This document shows, piece after piece, positions 26,971-33,930 of a stretch of 40,195 bases of DNA; within the stretch, counting starts at the first letter, position 1, and every line of letters begins with the position of its first letter. The notes beneath the pieces are model-generated. The model had not been told where the DNA came from. It saw nothing but the letters and a program-made list of their open reading frames with translations, and made no database searches. The translations under genes and the position numbers were made by a program. Source of the DNA: Rubrivivax benzoatilyticus JA2 = ATCC BAA-35 (GTDB taxonomy: Bacteria > Pseudomonadota > Gammaproteobacteria > Burkholderiales > Burkholderiaceae_C); contig NZ_AEWG01000055.1 in the NCBI RefSeq assembly GCF_000190375.1, positions 1-40,195 of the forward strand. The letters run 5' to 3'.

Positions 26971-27279
26971 TCAGCGCATCGACAACACCCAGGCGGCCAG
27001 GCGGCGGGCCTCGTCGGGCGTGACCTTGGGGTTGGCCGGCATCGGCACCGGGCCCCAGACCTTGGCGCTGCCCTCGCGGATGCCCTGCGCCAGGCGCTGC
27101 GGCGCGTCGGCCTGGCCGACGTAGCGCGCGGCGATGTCCTTGAACGGCGGCCCCACCCGCTTGGCGCTGACGTCGTGGCAGCCCATGCACAGGCGCTTTC
27201 GCGCCAGGTCCGCGTCGGCGCGTGCCGGAGTCGACGAGCACAGTGCGATTGCGCAAAGCGTCATCACGATGGCTCTCAT
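26971..27279 (-). CDS. Periplasmic class I cytochrome c
   Basis: The precursor has 102 residues. A signal peptide (residues 1-21, ending PARA before DADLARK) is followed by the heme-attachment site CMGCH (Cys31, Cys34, His35) and a later methionine in WGPVPMPANP as the probable sixth ligand. The mature protein of about 80 residues resembles small cytochromes c551/c8 that carry electrons in the periplasm between respiratory complexes. The ATG at 27279 gives a normal signal peptide; an in-frame start at 27315 would add 12 residues. It is divergent from the Trp-rich protein gene and convergent with acs across the shared terminator. Confidence 0.9.
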   Translation of the reverse strand: MRAIVMTLCAIALCSSTPARADADLARKRLCMGCHDVSAKRVGPPFKDIAARYVGQADAPQRLAQGIREGSAKVWGPVPMPANPKVTPDEARRLAAWVLSMR

Positions 27280-27341
27280 CGACGGCTGAGCTTCGGCTAC
27301 AGTCATCGTCAGCATGGTAGCGGGTCGCCGGAGAGCAAAGA

Positions 27342-27659
27342 ATGTGGTTCCTGGTCATCGGGCTGGTGCTGCTGGGCCTGTCCCTGGCCGGCATCGAGCC
27401 CGTCTCGGAGTGGCACTGGGCGTGGATCGCGCTGCCTTTCGGCGCGGCCGCGGCCTGGTGGGCCTTCGCTGACGCCTCGGGGCTGACGCGGCGGCGTGCC
27501 GAGGAGAAGATCGAGGAACGCAAACGTGCCCGGCGCCAGCGCGACATCGACGCGCTGGGGCTCAACCCGAACCAGCAGAAGCATGTGCACGAACTGCGTC
27601 GCGGGGGTTCTTCCGGCTCGGCCGGCAAGGAGCCGCGGCGGCGCGAGCCGGGTCTATGA
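27342..27659 (+). CDS. Small Trp-rich membrane protein (TIGR04438-like)
   Basis: The protein has 105 residues. Two hydrophobic segments (about 2-18 and 28-44) hold six tryptophans (2, 24, 26, 28, 39, 40), followed by a charged helical region (RRRAEEKIEERKRARRQRDI) and the motif DALGLNPNQQKH. This matches my memory of the betaproteobacterial 'small Trp-rich protein' family TIGR04438; its function is not known. The ATG is preceded by GGAGAG. It is divergent from the cytochrome c gene and is followed by a terminator. Confidence 0.8.
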   Translation: MWFLVIGLVLLGLSLAGIEPVSEWHWAWIALPFGAAAAWWAFADASGLTRRRAEEKIEERKRARRQRDIDALGLNPNQQKHVHELRRGGSSGSAGKEPRRREPGL

Positions 27660-27702
27660 GGGGCGAACGCACGTCACCGAGGTGACGGTCCGCCGGAACC
27701 GG

Positions 27703-27734
27703 GGGCCGACGCATGGGCGTCGGCCCTCGATTCC
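27703..27734 (+). terminator. Probable terminator after the Trp-rich protein gene
   Basis: A perfect 10-bp stem GGGCCGACGC / GCGTCGGCCC (27703-27712 with 27717-27726) with a loop of ATGG is followed by a pyrimidine-rich TCGATTCC. A smaller hairpin CGTCACC/GGTGACG (27672-27687) precedes it. It separates the Trp-rich protein gene from lgt. Confidence 0.65.
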
Positions 27735-27823
27735 TTTTCCGGCCTGATTCACGCCCGCGTCAGGGTGGCCTTCGACGGCACAATCGCCGCTCTCCGCCAC
27801 GACGACACGAAAGGCCGCTCCCG

Positions 27824-28630
27824 ATGCTGGTGCATCCGCAATTCGATCCGGTCGCGATCGCGCTCGGACCGGTCCAGATCCACTGGTACGGGCTGACCTA
27901 CCTGGTCGCCTTCGGGCTGTTCCTGCTGCTGGCGCGGCTGCGCTCGGCGCAGCCGCAGTTCGTGCAGGCCGGCTGGACGAAGCAGGACGTCGAGGATCTG
28001 CTGTTCTACGGCGTCGTCGGCGTCATCGTCGGCGGCCGCCTGGGCTACGCGCTGTTCTACAAGCCGGGCGAGTATCTCGCCAACCCGCTGGAGATCCTGC
28101 AGGTCTGGAAGGGCGGCATGTCCTTCCACGGCGGGCTGCTGGGCGTCATCGGTGCGATGGCGCTGTTCGCGCACCGCAAGGGGCGGCCCTTCCTGCAGGT
28201 GACCGACCTCGTCGCGCCCTGCGTGCCCACCGGGCTGGCCTCGGGGCGCATCGGCAACTTCATCAACGGCGAACTGTGGGGCCGCGCCGCCGACCCGTCG
28301 CTGCCCTGGGCGATGGTGTTCCCGCAGAGTGCCAGCCTGACGCCGCGGCATCCGTCGCAGCTCTACCAGTTCGCGCTCGAAGGGCTGCTGCTGTTCGTCG
28401 TGCTGTGGCTGTACGCGCGCCACCCGCGGCCCACCGGGCGTGTCTCCGGCGCCTTCCTGATCGGCTACGGCAGCCTGCGTTTCGTTGCCGAGTACTTCCG
28501 CGAGCCCGACAGCTTCCTGGGCCTGCTGGCGCTGAACATGAGCATGGGCCAGTGGCTGTGCGTGCCGATGGTGCTGGGGGGCGTCTTCCTGTGGGTCTGG
28601 TCGGGCCGGGCGGTAGGATCGGCGCGATGA
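27824..28630 (+). CDS. lgt: Prolipoprotein diacylglyceryl transferase
   Basis: The protein has 268 residues with about seven membrane segments. Lgt moves diacylglycerol from phosphatidylglycerol to the Cys of lipobox proteins, the first step in lipoprotein maturation in the inner membrane. The hallmark is [27 protein letters not shown] and [13 protein letters not shown] are the other conserved sites. The ATG at 27824 fits the family start ([13 protein letters not shown]). Its TGA overlaps the dnaQ ATG (ATGA at 28627-28630). The window encodes at least two likely substrates, the efflux lipoprotein and the serine hydrolase lipoprotein. Confidence 0.97.
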   Translation: MLVHPQFDPVAIALGPVQIHWYGLTYLVAFGLFLLLARLRSAQPQFVQAGWTKQDVEDLLFYGVVGVIVGGRLGYALFYKPGEYLANPLEILQVWKGGMSFHGGLLGVIGAMALFAHRKGRPFLQVTDLVAPCVPTGLASGRIGNFINGELWGRAADPSLPWAMVFPQSASLTPRHPSQLYQFALEGLLLFVVLWLYARHPRPTGRVSGAFLIGYGSLRFVAEYFREPDSFLGLLALNMSMGQWLCVPMVLGGVFLWVWSGRAVGSAR

Positions 28631-29331
28631 GACAGATCTTCCTCGACACCGAAACCACCGGCCTGTCGGCCGTCGACGGCGACCGCCTGGTCGAAGTCGG
28701 CTGCATCGAGATGCTGAACCGGCGCCTGTCGGGCCGCACGCTGCACCACTACCTGAACCCGGAGCGCTCCAGCAACCCCGAGGCGGTGAAGGTGCACGGC
28801 CTGACCGACGAGTTCCTCGCCGACAAGCCGCTGTTCGCTGCCGTCGCCGACGAGTTCATCGAGTTCGTGCGCGACGCCGAGCTGATCATCCACAACGCCG
28901 CGTTCGACGTCGGCTTCCTCGACGCCGAACTCACCCGCCTGGGCAAGCCGCGCCTGGTCGAGCTGGGTTGCACGATCACCGACAGCCTGGTGATGGCGCG
29001 CCAACTCTTCCCCGGCAAGGCGAACTCGCTGGACGCGCTGTGCAAGCGGCTGGAAGTCGACAACAGCAACCGTGCGCTGCACGGCGCGCTGCTCGACGCG
29101 GGGCTGCTGGCCGAGGTCTACATCCGCATGACGCGCGGCCAGGACTCGCTGGTCATCGACGACGCACAAGAGGGCGGCACGGCCCTCGAGGTGGCGGCCA
29201 TCGACCTGTCGCAGTTCACGCTGCCGGTGCTGGTGGCGAGCGACGAAGAAGCTGCCGCGCACGAGGCCGTTCTGGCCGAACTCGACAAAGCGAGCAACGG
29301 ACGCACCATCTGGCGCCAAACCATGGCATAA
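28627..29331 (+). CDS. dnaQ: DNA polymerase III epsilon subunit (3'-5' exonuclease)
   Basis: The protein has 234 residues. It is the proofreading exonuclease of the replicative polymerase. Exo I is FLDTETTG (Asp7, Glu9), Exo II is [11 protein letters not shown] and Exo III-epsilon is [15 protein letters not shown] (His and Asp). The C-terminal tail after about residue 180, which tethers epsilon to the alpha subunit, is present. It overlaps lgt by four bases and is followed 49 bases later by tRNA-Val. AGGA 8 bases before the ATG can serve as ribosome binding site. Confidence 0.96.
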   Translation: MRQIFLDTETTGLSAVDGDRLVEVGCIEMLNRRLSGRTLHHYLNPERSSNPEAVKVHGLTDEFLADKPLFAAVADEFIEFVRDAELIIHNAAFDVGFLDAELTRLGKPRLVELGCTITDSLVMARQLFPGKANSLDALCKRLEVDNSNRALHGALLDAGLLAEVYIRMTRGQDSLVIDDAQEGGTALEVAAIDLSQFTLPVLVASDEEAAAHEAVLAELDKASNGRTIWRQTMA

Positions 29332-29332
29332 T
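29327..29332 (+). promoter_or_regulatory. Possible -10 element for tRNA-Val
   Basis: CATAAT (5 of 6 consensus bases) overlaps the dnaQ stop codon, 48 bases before the tRNA 5' end. The -35 region is not convincing. The tRNA could also be processed from the dnaQ transcript. Confidence 0.35.
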
Positions 29333-29380
29333 GCGAGGCTCACCGGCGCTGATCGCTGTTCATCAGAGGTCAGGCCAGCC

Positions 29381-29455
29381 GGGCGGTTAGCTCAGCGGTA
29401 GAGCACTGCCTTCACACGGCAGGGGTCGCAGGTTCGAACCCTGCACCGCCCACCA
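29381..29455 (+). tRNA. tRNA-Val (anticodon CAC), CCA encoded
   Basis: The cloverleaf folds fully: acceptor GGGCGGT with ACCGCCC, D arm GCTC/GAGC, anticodon stem CTGCC/GGCAG around the loop TTCACAC (anticodon CAC, reading GTG Val codons), and T arm GCAGG/CCTGC around TTCGAAC. The encoded CCA is at 29453-29455. tRNA genes are common integration targets, and an imperfect copy of its 3' half lies at 33814-33862. Confidence 0.97.
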
Positions 29456-29480
29456 AGAACACCAAAGAAATCAACGACTT

Positions 29481-29503
29481 GCGCCACCTTCGGGTGGCGT
29501 TTT
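29481..29503 (+). terminator. Terminator after tRNA-Val
   Basis: Stem CGCCACC (29482-29488), loop TTCG, stem GGTGGCG (29493-29499), then TTTT. A related hairpin (CGACGCCACC with loop TCCG) occurs after the tRNA-like copy at 33875-33898. Confidence 0.85.
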
Positions 29504-29622
29504 CGTTTGGGGTGTCCAAAAAGTGTCCAAAAGCGCGGGCCGGGAGTGCCAGCCTGACCTGCTCCCCGCCAGCCGTACCGAGGAAAAGGAAGTGAAGTCC
29601 GCTCATCAGGAGAATGACGGAC

Positions 29623-29889
29623 ATGAGGAAGAGCAAGTTCAGCGAGGAACAGATCATCGGGTTCCTCAGGCAGGCCGAGGCCGGGATGGCGGTGGCGGAG
29701 ATCTGCCGTCGAGGCGGGTTCAGCGACGCGACGTTCTACAAGTGGCGCTCGAAGTTCGGGGGCATGGAGGCGTCGGACGCCAAGCGGCTGCGTGAGCTCG
29801 AGGAAGAGAACGCCAAGCTCAAGAAGCTGCTGGCCGAGGCGCACCTGGACATGCACGCGCTCAAGAGCGTTCTCGGGGTAAAGCGCTAG
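29623..29889 (+). CDS. IS3-family transposase OrfA
   Basis: The protein has 88 residues from the ATG at 29623, which has AGGAG about 10 bases upstream; an ATG at 29614 would add three residues. The N-terminal helix-turn-helix (FSEEQIIGFLRQAEAG, then GGFSDATFYKWRSKFGG) binds the IS ends, and the C-terminal leucine-zipper-like coiled coil (LRELEEENAKLKKLLAE) mediates oligomerisation. In this family OrfA is fused to OrfB by -1 frameshifting near its 3' end. The OrfB frame is open back through 29880 (reading KALAPRAKREAIS), so a fusion near GTAAAG at 29878-29883 is plausible. Confidence 0.92.
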   Translation: MRKSKFSEEQIIGFLRQAEAGMAVAEICRRGGFSDATFYKWRSKFGGMEASDAKRLRELEEENAKLKKLLAEAHLDMHALKSVLGVKR

Positions 29890-29924
29890 CCCCACGGGCC
29901 AAGCGCGAGGCGATCAGCCGGCTG

Positions 29925-30758
29925 GTGCAGGAGCACCAGCTGTCAGAGCGCCGAGCGTGTCGTCTCGTGGGGCTCTCCCGCGACAGCTACCGGCATCCAC
30001 CCGAGGCCGATGCCGCCACACGCGAGTTGGCGGCGCGGATCGTGGAGATCGCGCACGTGCGGCGGCGCTTCGGCTACCGGCGCATTCACGACCTGCTGCG
30101 CCCGGAGTTCCCTGGCGTCAACCACAAACGGGTGTGGCGGCTGTACGCCGCTGCGAACCTGGCCGTGCGCAAGCGCAAGAAAGTGCGGCGCCCGCCGGCC
30201 GAGCGCGTGCCGCTGCAGGCTGCACGCAGCGTCAACGAGGTCTGGAGCATGGATTTCGTCAGCGACAGCCTGGCCAACGGGCGACGCCTGAAGTGCCTGA
30301 CCGTGGCCGACGACTTCAGCCACGAGTGTGTGGACATCGCCGTGGACTACGGCATCTCAGGCGAGTACGTCACGCGGCTGCTGGACCGGGCGGCGGTGTT
30401 TCGGGGCTATCCCGCTGCGGTGAGAACCGACAACGGCCCGGAGTTCACCAGCCGCGCGTTCATCGCCTGGGCGCAACGACACCACATCCGCCACCTGCTC
30501 ATCGAGCCGGGCCGGCCCATGCAGAACGGCTACATCGAGAGCTTCAACGGCAAGTTCCGCGACGAGTGCCTCAACGAGCACTGGTTCCAGTCGCTGGCGC
30601 AGGCCCGGCAGACCATCGCCGCGTGGCGGCGCGACTACAACGAGGTGCGTCCGCACAGCAGCATCGGCCGCATCGCACCGGCACGCTTTGCCGAGCAGCA
30701 GCGCCGGCATGCCGGCGCTGCTGCTCAACACAGCCCGGTCATACCCGAGATCACGTAA
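29925..30758 (+). CDS. IS3-family transposase OrfB (DDE integrase)
   Basis: The protein has 277 residues from the GTG at 29925, but the real product probably starts as an OrfA-OrfB fusion. An HTH_21 segment (RRFGYRRIHDLL, NHKRVWRLY) precedes the rve integrase core with the DDE triad: Asp in VWSMDFVSD, Asp in VRTDNGPEF and Glu in YIESFNGKFRDE. The C-terminal HSSIGRIAPARFA is typical. The enzyme cuts and joins the IS ends. No stop or frameshift interrupts the frame, so the element may be active. Confidence 0.93.
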   Translation: MQEHQLSERRACRLVGLSRDSYRHPPEADAATRELAARIVEIAHVRRRFGYRRIHDLLRPEFPGVNHKRVWRLYAAANLAVRKRKKVRRPPAERVPLQAARSVNEVWSMDFVSDSLANGRRLKCLTVADDFSHECVDIAVDYGISGEYVTRLLDRAAVFRGYPAAVRTDNGPEFTSRAFIAWAQRHHIRHLLIEPGRPMQNGYIESFNGKFRDECLNEHWFQSLAQARQTIAAWRRDYNEVRPHSSIGRIAPARFAEQQRRHAGAAAQHSPVIPEIT

Positions 30759-31065
30759 CCTTCAACCAGGACTCCTTCCGAACCGCTGGTATGGCGGAAG
30801 GGGGCAGGTCAATCAGCGTTACAGGATGACCACAGTCTTTGTAGCCAAGCTCGCAGCGCTGCCGCTCCTGTCCGGCGCTGTCCTAAAGCTCATGCTGATA
30901 CTGCCTCGATGACGGCGTCCCGTTCTCTTTAGTCGGTGATTGCCCGCAGCGGAATTCACGAATCGGGGCGAACCAGAGTAGCCATGGACACATGAGCGTC
31001 CGATGAGGAACTGCGACCTAGCTTACTGACGTTGCCCCTACCCCTCAGGAAGGAGGACGAGACTA

Positions 31066-31733
31066 CTAGCTTTCGGACATCCCGTAGACATCACCATCGT
31101 CGAGTTCATCATCTTGGATGTAGGGTTTCGTGTCATTCGCTCTGGCCAGAATCACCAGCTCGCCGTGATCGTAAACTCGGCGTCCGAGACGTTTGAATTC
31201 AACGACTAAACTTACCGCTGCTTTTGGAGTGGCATCCCCCTCAACGTACTCGCATGCGTCCCCGTCTGCATCAAAGTGCAGGAAAGCGGGTAAATCGCCT
31301 TTGACGGCGCGCAGAGAAGTCGATTTACGCCAATGACCACCGGCAGGGACCACTTCATACCCGATTCCGGTGATGTGACCACCACTTGGGCGGTCAAACT
31401 TCAACTTGGCGGCAGTTGCCAAGCTTTCGAGCGCCTTCGGCAAGGGTTGCACGATGCCGCTCTCGTACAGGGATGTCATGGCTTCTCGCCACGTCGGAGT
31501 TGGGATGCCGAGACAAAGCTCCTCGGCGCGTCGGAAGCCAGCCTCATCATCAAGGAAGACGTGACCTGGCGCCTGATTGAGCGTCGCGAGTTCCAGTGTG
31601 CGCAGTGATGCGTAGGTGCGGTGTCCGAGGCAGGCGGCCAACACCTGCTGTACCTGGCCAAGCTTGATTTTTTGTTGGTGTGCTTAGAAAGCACGGATAG
31701 CACGAGCGTGCTCCAACGCTTGAAGTCGTCCAT
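31066..31733 (-). pseudogene. Unknown gene interrupted by a frameshift in an A6 run
   Basis: From the ATG at 31733 the frame reads MDDFKRWSTLVLSVLSKHTN, then Lys-Lys, then loses sense. One frame over, the sequence continues smoothly as IKLGQVQQVLAACLGHRTYA and on to a stop at 31066. The break is at a run of six A (plus-strand T run 31668-31673); one extra A would restore a protein of about 221 residues. The N-terminal helical pattern (LxxVQxVLAxxLGHRTYAS) resembles small helical domains at the start of several uncharacterised bacterial proteins; the rest is acidic with no motif I recognise. It may be a pseudogene, a gene expressed by slippage or a sequencing error. It lies between an IS and AbiE and is less GC-rich than the core genes. 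Confidence 0.55.
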
Positions 31734-31943
31734 GGTTGTCAGTCATTGCGCAGCGGACGTTGAGCGTTTAGCGCCAGCCGCAGTGACAAACATGCGACGT
31801 CGGGAACGAAGTCAGAACCGGTTTAAGTCGCTCAAAACTTGGGCTGGTCGCCCGGGCCAGTTCGGCCTGCCATGATGCTACCACCGAAGACTTCAGTGTG
31901 AACTACGAATCGAGCGGCTTCCCCATCTGATGCATTGCCGACC

Positions 31944-32963
31944 TCACATGTAGATACGGACCTTGGCGTTGATCTTGTCTGCGATCTCCCCGCAGCGCGT
32001 CATCAGGACCTCGAACGGCTCTGCATCGTCCAGCAGCAGGCCGTCCTCGACCATCAGCCGGTAGTCCTCGGCCAGGGTGCGCAGGGCCTCTCCGTCAGGC
32101 GCGAGCGTCAAGGCGCCGGTCACCGCTGCGCGATAGTCGATGGCGGTGCCGTCCGGCGCCGCCTCGGCAAAGAAGATGCTCTTGTGGAGCGCGACGGCCT
32201 GCGCCAGTTCTCGATCGGCGGCAGCCCGGTCGGCGAAGCCGGCGTCATCGAGCCTCGTCACGTCATGCCAGTGGCGGGCGAAGCGTGCGCCACCTCTGAA
32301 GCTCTGCTGGGCGCAGAACACGTGGATGGCGGTTGCCTTCTCCCAGAAGGTGCGCTCGGGGCGCATCACCTGCGGCCTGGCGTCGGGAAAGCCGAGGCCG
32401 GGGACATGCTCAGCGGCGTCGCAACTCACCGGCCGCAACTCGTGAGGTTCGCCGGTCGACCGCGCACCGAACTCCAGCATCACCGACGGCCGCACGTAGC
32501 CCGTGCCTTCGCCGAAGCTCTCGTAGTCGATGAAGATCTTCTCGCCTTCCGGGCGCACCGTCGCCGGCAGGCCTTGTGCGACGAGAGCGGCGGCCAGTTC
32601 GGGGGCGATCACGCGGCCGACGAGATCGGCGAGCCGCTGGCGGATCGCCTTGCTCCACTTCTTCTCCTGGCTGCGCGAGGTGGGCCAGGGCGACTGCGCC
32701 GTCAGGTCCGGTGCGATGGCGCGGATGTCGTAGGTGAGGTCCACGTCTTCCGAGAAGCGCCGGATGACGCCGTAGGCCTTGGACAGGGAGGTGCCGCCCT
32801 TGAAGACCAGATGCCGGGCATGCGGCCCGTCGAACAGCTGCTTCAGGGCCCAGACGACCCAGAGATCCTTCTGCAGCAGGTGCAGCGGGCGCCCCGAGCG
32901 CTCCGCGGCGACGAGCAGCGCTTCATGCTGGTCGCCGCGCGCAAGCTCGAAGAAGTCAGGCAC
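31944..32963 (-). CDS. abiEii: AbiEii-type nucleotidyltransferase toxin
   Basis: The protein has 339 residues. The nucleotidyltransferase motif of AbiEii/AbiGii toxins is clear: LVFKGGTSLSKAYGVIRRFS followed by EDVDLTYD (the GGTSLSK and DxD residues), then SVMLEFGAR and the late RTFWEKATAIH motif. AbiEii is the toxin of a type IV toxin-antitoxin system giving abortive infection against phages and plasmid maintenance; characterised members transfer nucleotides to tRNA. The GTG start overlaps the last 8 bases of the antitoxin gene, so toxin translation follows antitoxin translation. The 210-base gap after the gene holds no feature I can name. Confidence 0.9.
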   Translation of the reverse strand: MPDFFELARGDQHEALLVAAERSGRPLHLLQKDLWVVWALKQLFDGPHARHLVFKGGTSLSKAYGVIRRFSEDVDLTYDIRAIAPDLTAQSPWPTSRSQEKKWSKAIRQRLADLVGRVIAPELAAALVAQGLPATVRPEGEKIFIDYESFGEGTGYVRPSVMLEFGARSTGEPHELRPVSCDAAEHVPGLGFPDARPQVMRPERTFWEKATAIHVFCAQQSFRGGARFARHWHDVTRLDDAGFADRAAADRELAQAVALHKSIFFAEAAPDGTAIDYRAAVTGALTLAPDGEALRTLAEDYRLMVEDGLLLDDAEPFEVLMTRCGEIADKINAKVRIYM

Positions 32964-33552
32964 GGCTCAGCAGCGTGCTGACCTGGCTGGCGAGCCACGT
33001 GGGCAGCCGCGCTCGCGCCGCCGCGACAGCATGGAGCTCGGAGGCCGGCAGTTTCTTCTTCAGCTGACCGAGGGCCGCCGGCGCGCCCTCGGGGCCGGCC
33101 CAGGCCAGCGTCCGGATGGCCTCGCCTGCCGCACGCCCGGGGTAGAGCAGTTGCCAGGGCGGGGCATGTCTCAGCTCGACGGTCTGGGCCCCGAGCCTGA
33201 GCTTGCGGCTGCGGCCCGAGGTCAGGAAGACCTGGCGCACCGGCACCTGGGTGCTCAGGCCCAGCGCATTGGCCGCTGCCGCGCCGTTGCCGACAACCGT
33301 CTCGCCACGTTGGCTGGCCCATTCCTGCACCACCTTCGCGGCCTCGGGTGCACGGGGGCCGAACTTCCCCTTGACCGGCAGGACGTAGATGCCCCGGCCG
33401 GCCCGCAGCAGTTCGCCACTGCGGGCAAGCCGGGACAGCGCCTGGTCCACCGCCGCACGGCTGCCAAGGTGCAGCAGCGCCTTGGCGGACAGGCTGGCAC
33501 CTTCCGGCAGCGAGGCGGCGTGTTCGAGGACTTGTTGGGCGAGGTTGGACAC
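32956..33552 (-). CDS. abiEi: AbiEi-type antitoxin and autorepressor
   Basis: The protein has 198 residues. An N-terminal winged helix-turn-helix (SAKALLHLGSRAAVDQALSR, then LARSGELLRAGRGIYVLPV) matches the AbiEi/DUF6088-like antitoxin domain, and the C-terminal part (VPVRQVFLTSGRSRKLRLG, RHAPPWQLLYPGR) is typical of the family. AbiEi neutralises the toxin without direct contact (type IV) and represses its own operon by binding inverted repeats. The GTG at 33552 has a good AAGGAAG ribosome binding site and fits the domain start; the frame continues upstream to 33669 through the promoter. An inverted repeat lies 14 bases before the start. Confidence 0.87.
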   Translation of the reverse strand: MSNLAQQVLEHAASLPEGASLSAKALLHLGSRAAVDQALSRLARSGELLRAGRGIYVLPVKGKFGPRAPEAAKVVQEWASQRGETVVGNGAAAANALGLSTQVPVRQVFLTSGRSRKLRLGAQTVELRHAPPWQLLYPGRAAGEAIRTLAWAGPEGAPAALGQLKKKLPASELHAVAAARARLPTWLASQVSTLLSRA

Positions 33553-33565
33553 GGTGCTTCCTTGG

Positions 33566-33602
33566 CTGTCAGAAGTTTTACTCGATTTCTGACAGTTTGC
33601 AA
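33566..33602 (-). promoter_or_regulatory. AbiE promoter with inverted-repeat operator
   Basis: The 9-bp repeats CTGTCAGAA (33566-33574) and TTCTGACAG (33587-33595) are perfectly inverted, with 12 bases between. On the minus strand a -35-like TTGCAA (33602-33597) and a -10-like TAAAAC (33580-33575) are 16 bases apart, so the repeats straddle and cover the promoter. This is the arrangement expected for autorepression by AbiEi. The repeat is seen; promoter and binding are inferred. Confidence 0.65.
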
Positions 33603-33813
33603 GGGCGAGTGCCGTTGGTAGAGGTCGAAGGGTGATCGTTGACCTGATACGACGTCGCGCATGCAGCACCGCGCCCGCGGGCTATGCGCAGCTTCAACTC
33701 TCGACGCCGGGCCTGAGCGATGGGCCGGCTTCAACAGCCGCTCGCAGCGGCCTTAGCACTTCGCTCGCCCTTCAGGGAAGGCGCCGACGGCCGTGCTAAC
33801 ATGAATCGCAACA
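33603..33813. other. Gene-free stretch inside the island
   Basis: Between the AbiE promoter and the tRNA-like copy I see no gene or clear signal. A TAACAT at 33797-33802 lies 11 bases before the tRNA-like copy and might be the relic of a tRNA promoter. Confidence 0.4.
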
Positions 33814-33862
33814 AGGCCTTCGCAAGGCCCGGGTCGCAGGTCCGAACCCCTGCATCGCCCAC
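33814..33862 (+). repeat. Imperfect copy of the tRNA-Val 3' half
   Basis: From GGCCTTCGCA the sequence follows tRNA-Val from the anticodon stem to the 3' end: GGGTCGCAGGT is identical, then CCGAA with one extra C, then CTGCATCGCCCACA against CTGCACCGCCCACC. The match continues past the tRNA to a related terminator hairpin at 33875-33898. No 5' half is present, so this is not a working tRNA. It is either the far attachment site of an island or the rest of a tandem tRNA-Val. Confidence 0.7.
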
Positions 33863-33874
33863 AGGATCACCACG

Positions 33875-33898
33875 CGACGCCACCTCCGGGTGGCGTCG
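33875..33898 (+). terminator. Hairpin related to the tRNA-Val terminator
   Basis: A 10-bp stem CGACGCCACC / GGTGGCGTCG with loop TCCG. The core CGCCACC/GGTGGCG is the same as in the tRNA-Val terminator at 29481, but the T run is poor (TCGTTTCC). It lies 32 bases before cobA and may insulate it from the island. Confidence 0.6.
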
Positions 33899-33930
33899 TC
33901 GTTTCCGGTGCGCGGGTCCAACGAGTCTCG

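Larger units (their letters stand above)
29555..30811 (+). mobile_element. IS3-family insertion sequence, IS407-like
   Basis: The element has 1257 bp with two overlapping-phase transposase genes. The left end begins TGACCTGCTCCCC and the right end, read inward, begins TGACCTGCCCCCT; both then continue to a shared GCC-TACC stretch, giving imperfect inverted repeats of about 25 bp. TGACC ends and the OrfA/OrfB pattern match the IS407 group. The flanking bases (AGCC at left, ATCA at right) do not form the 4-bp duplication expected of this group. Both reading frames look intact. Confidence 0.88.
29456..33862. mobile_element. Putative remnant island at tRNA-Val
   Basis: The segment lies between tRNA-Val and an imperfect copy of the tRNA 3' half at 33814-33862. 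It contains a complete IS3-type element, a frameshifted unknown gene and an AbiE toxin-antitoxin pair, all accessory genes, while the flanks (dnaQ; cobA) are core-type genes. Base composition of 30812-31943 is clearly less GC-rich by eye. No integrase gene or fragment was recognised. The island interpretation is inferred. Confidence 0.55.

Noticed and set aside
29412..29657. Minus-strand reading frame ending GGAGFEPATPAV across the tRNA
   Set aside because: This is the well-known false protein produced by translating the antisense of a tRNA gene; the frame depends on tRNA-Val and its terminator.
33603..33930. Cobalamin riboswitch before cobA
   Set aside because: I looked for the conserved B12-box and multi-stem layout upstream of cobA, nnrS and cobH and did not see it; the cobA leader is filled by the tRNA-like copy and its hairpin.
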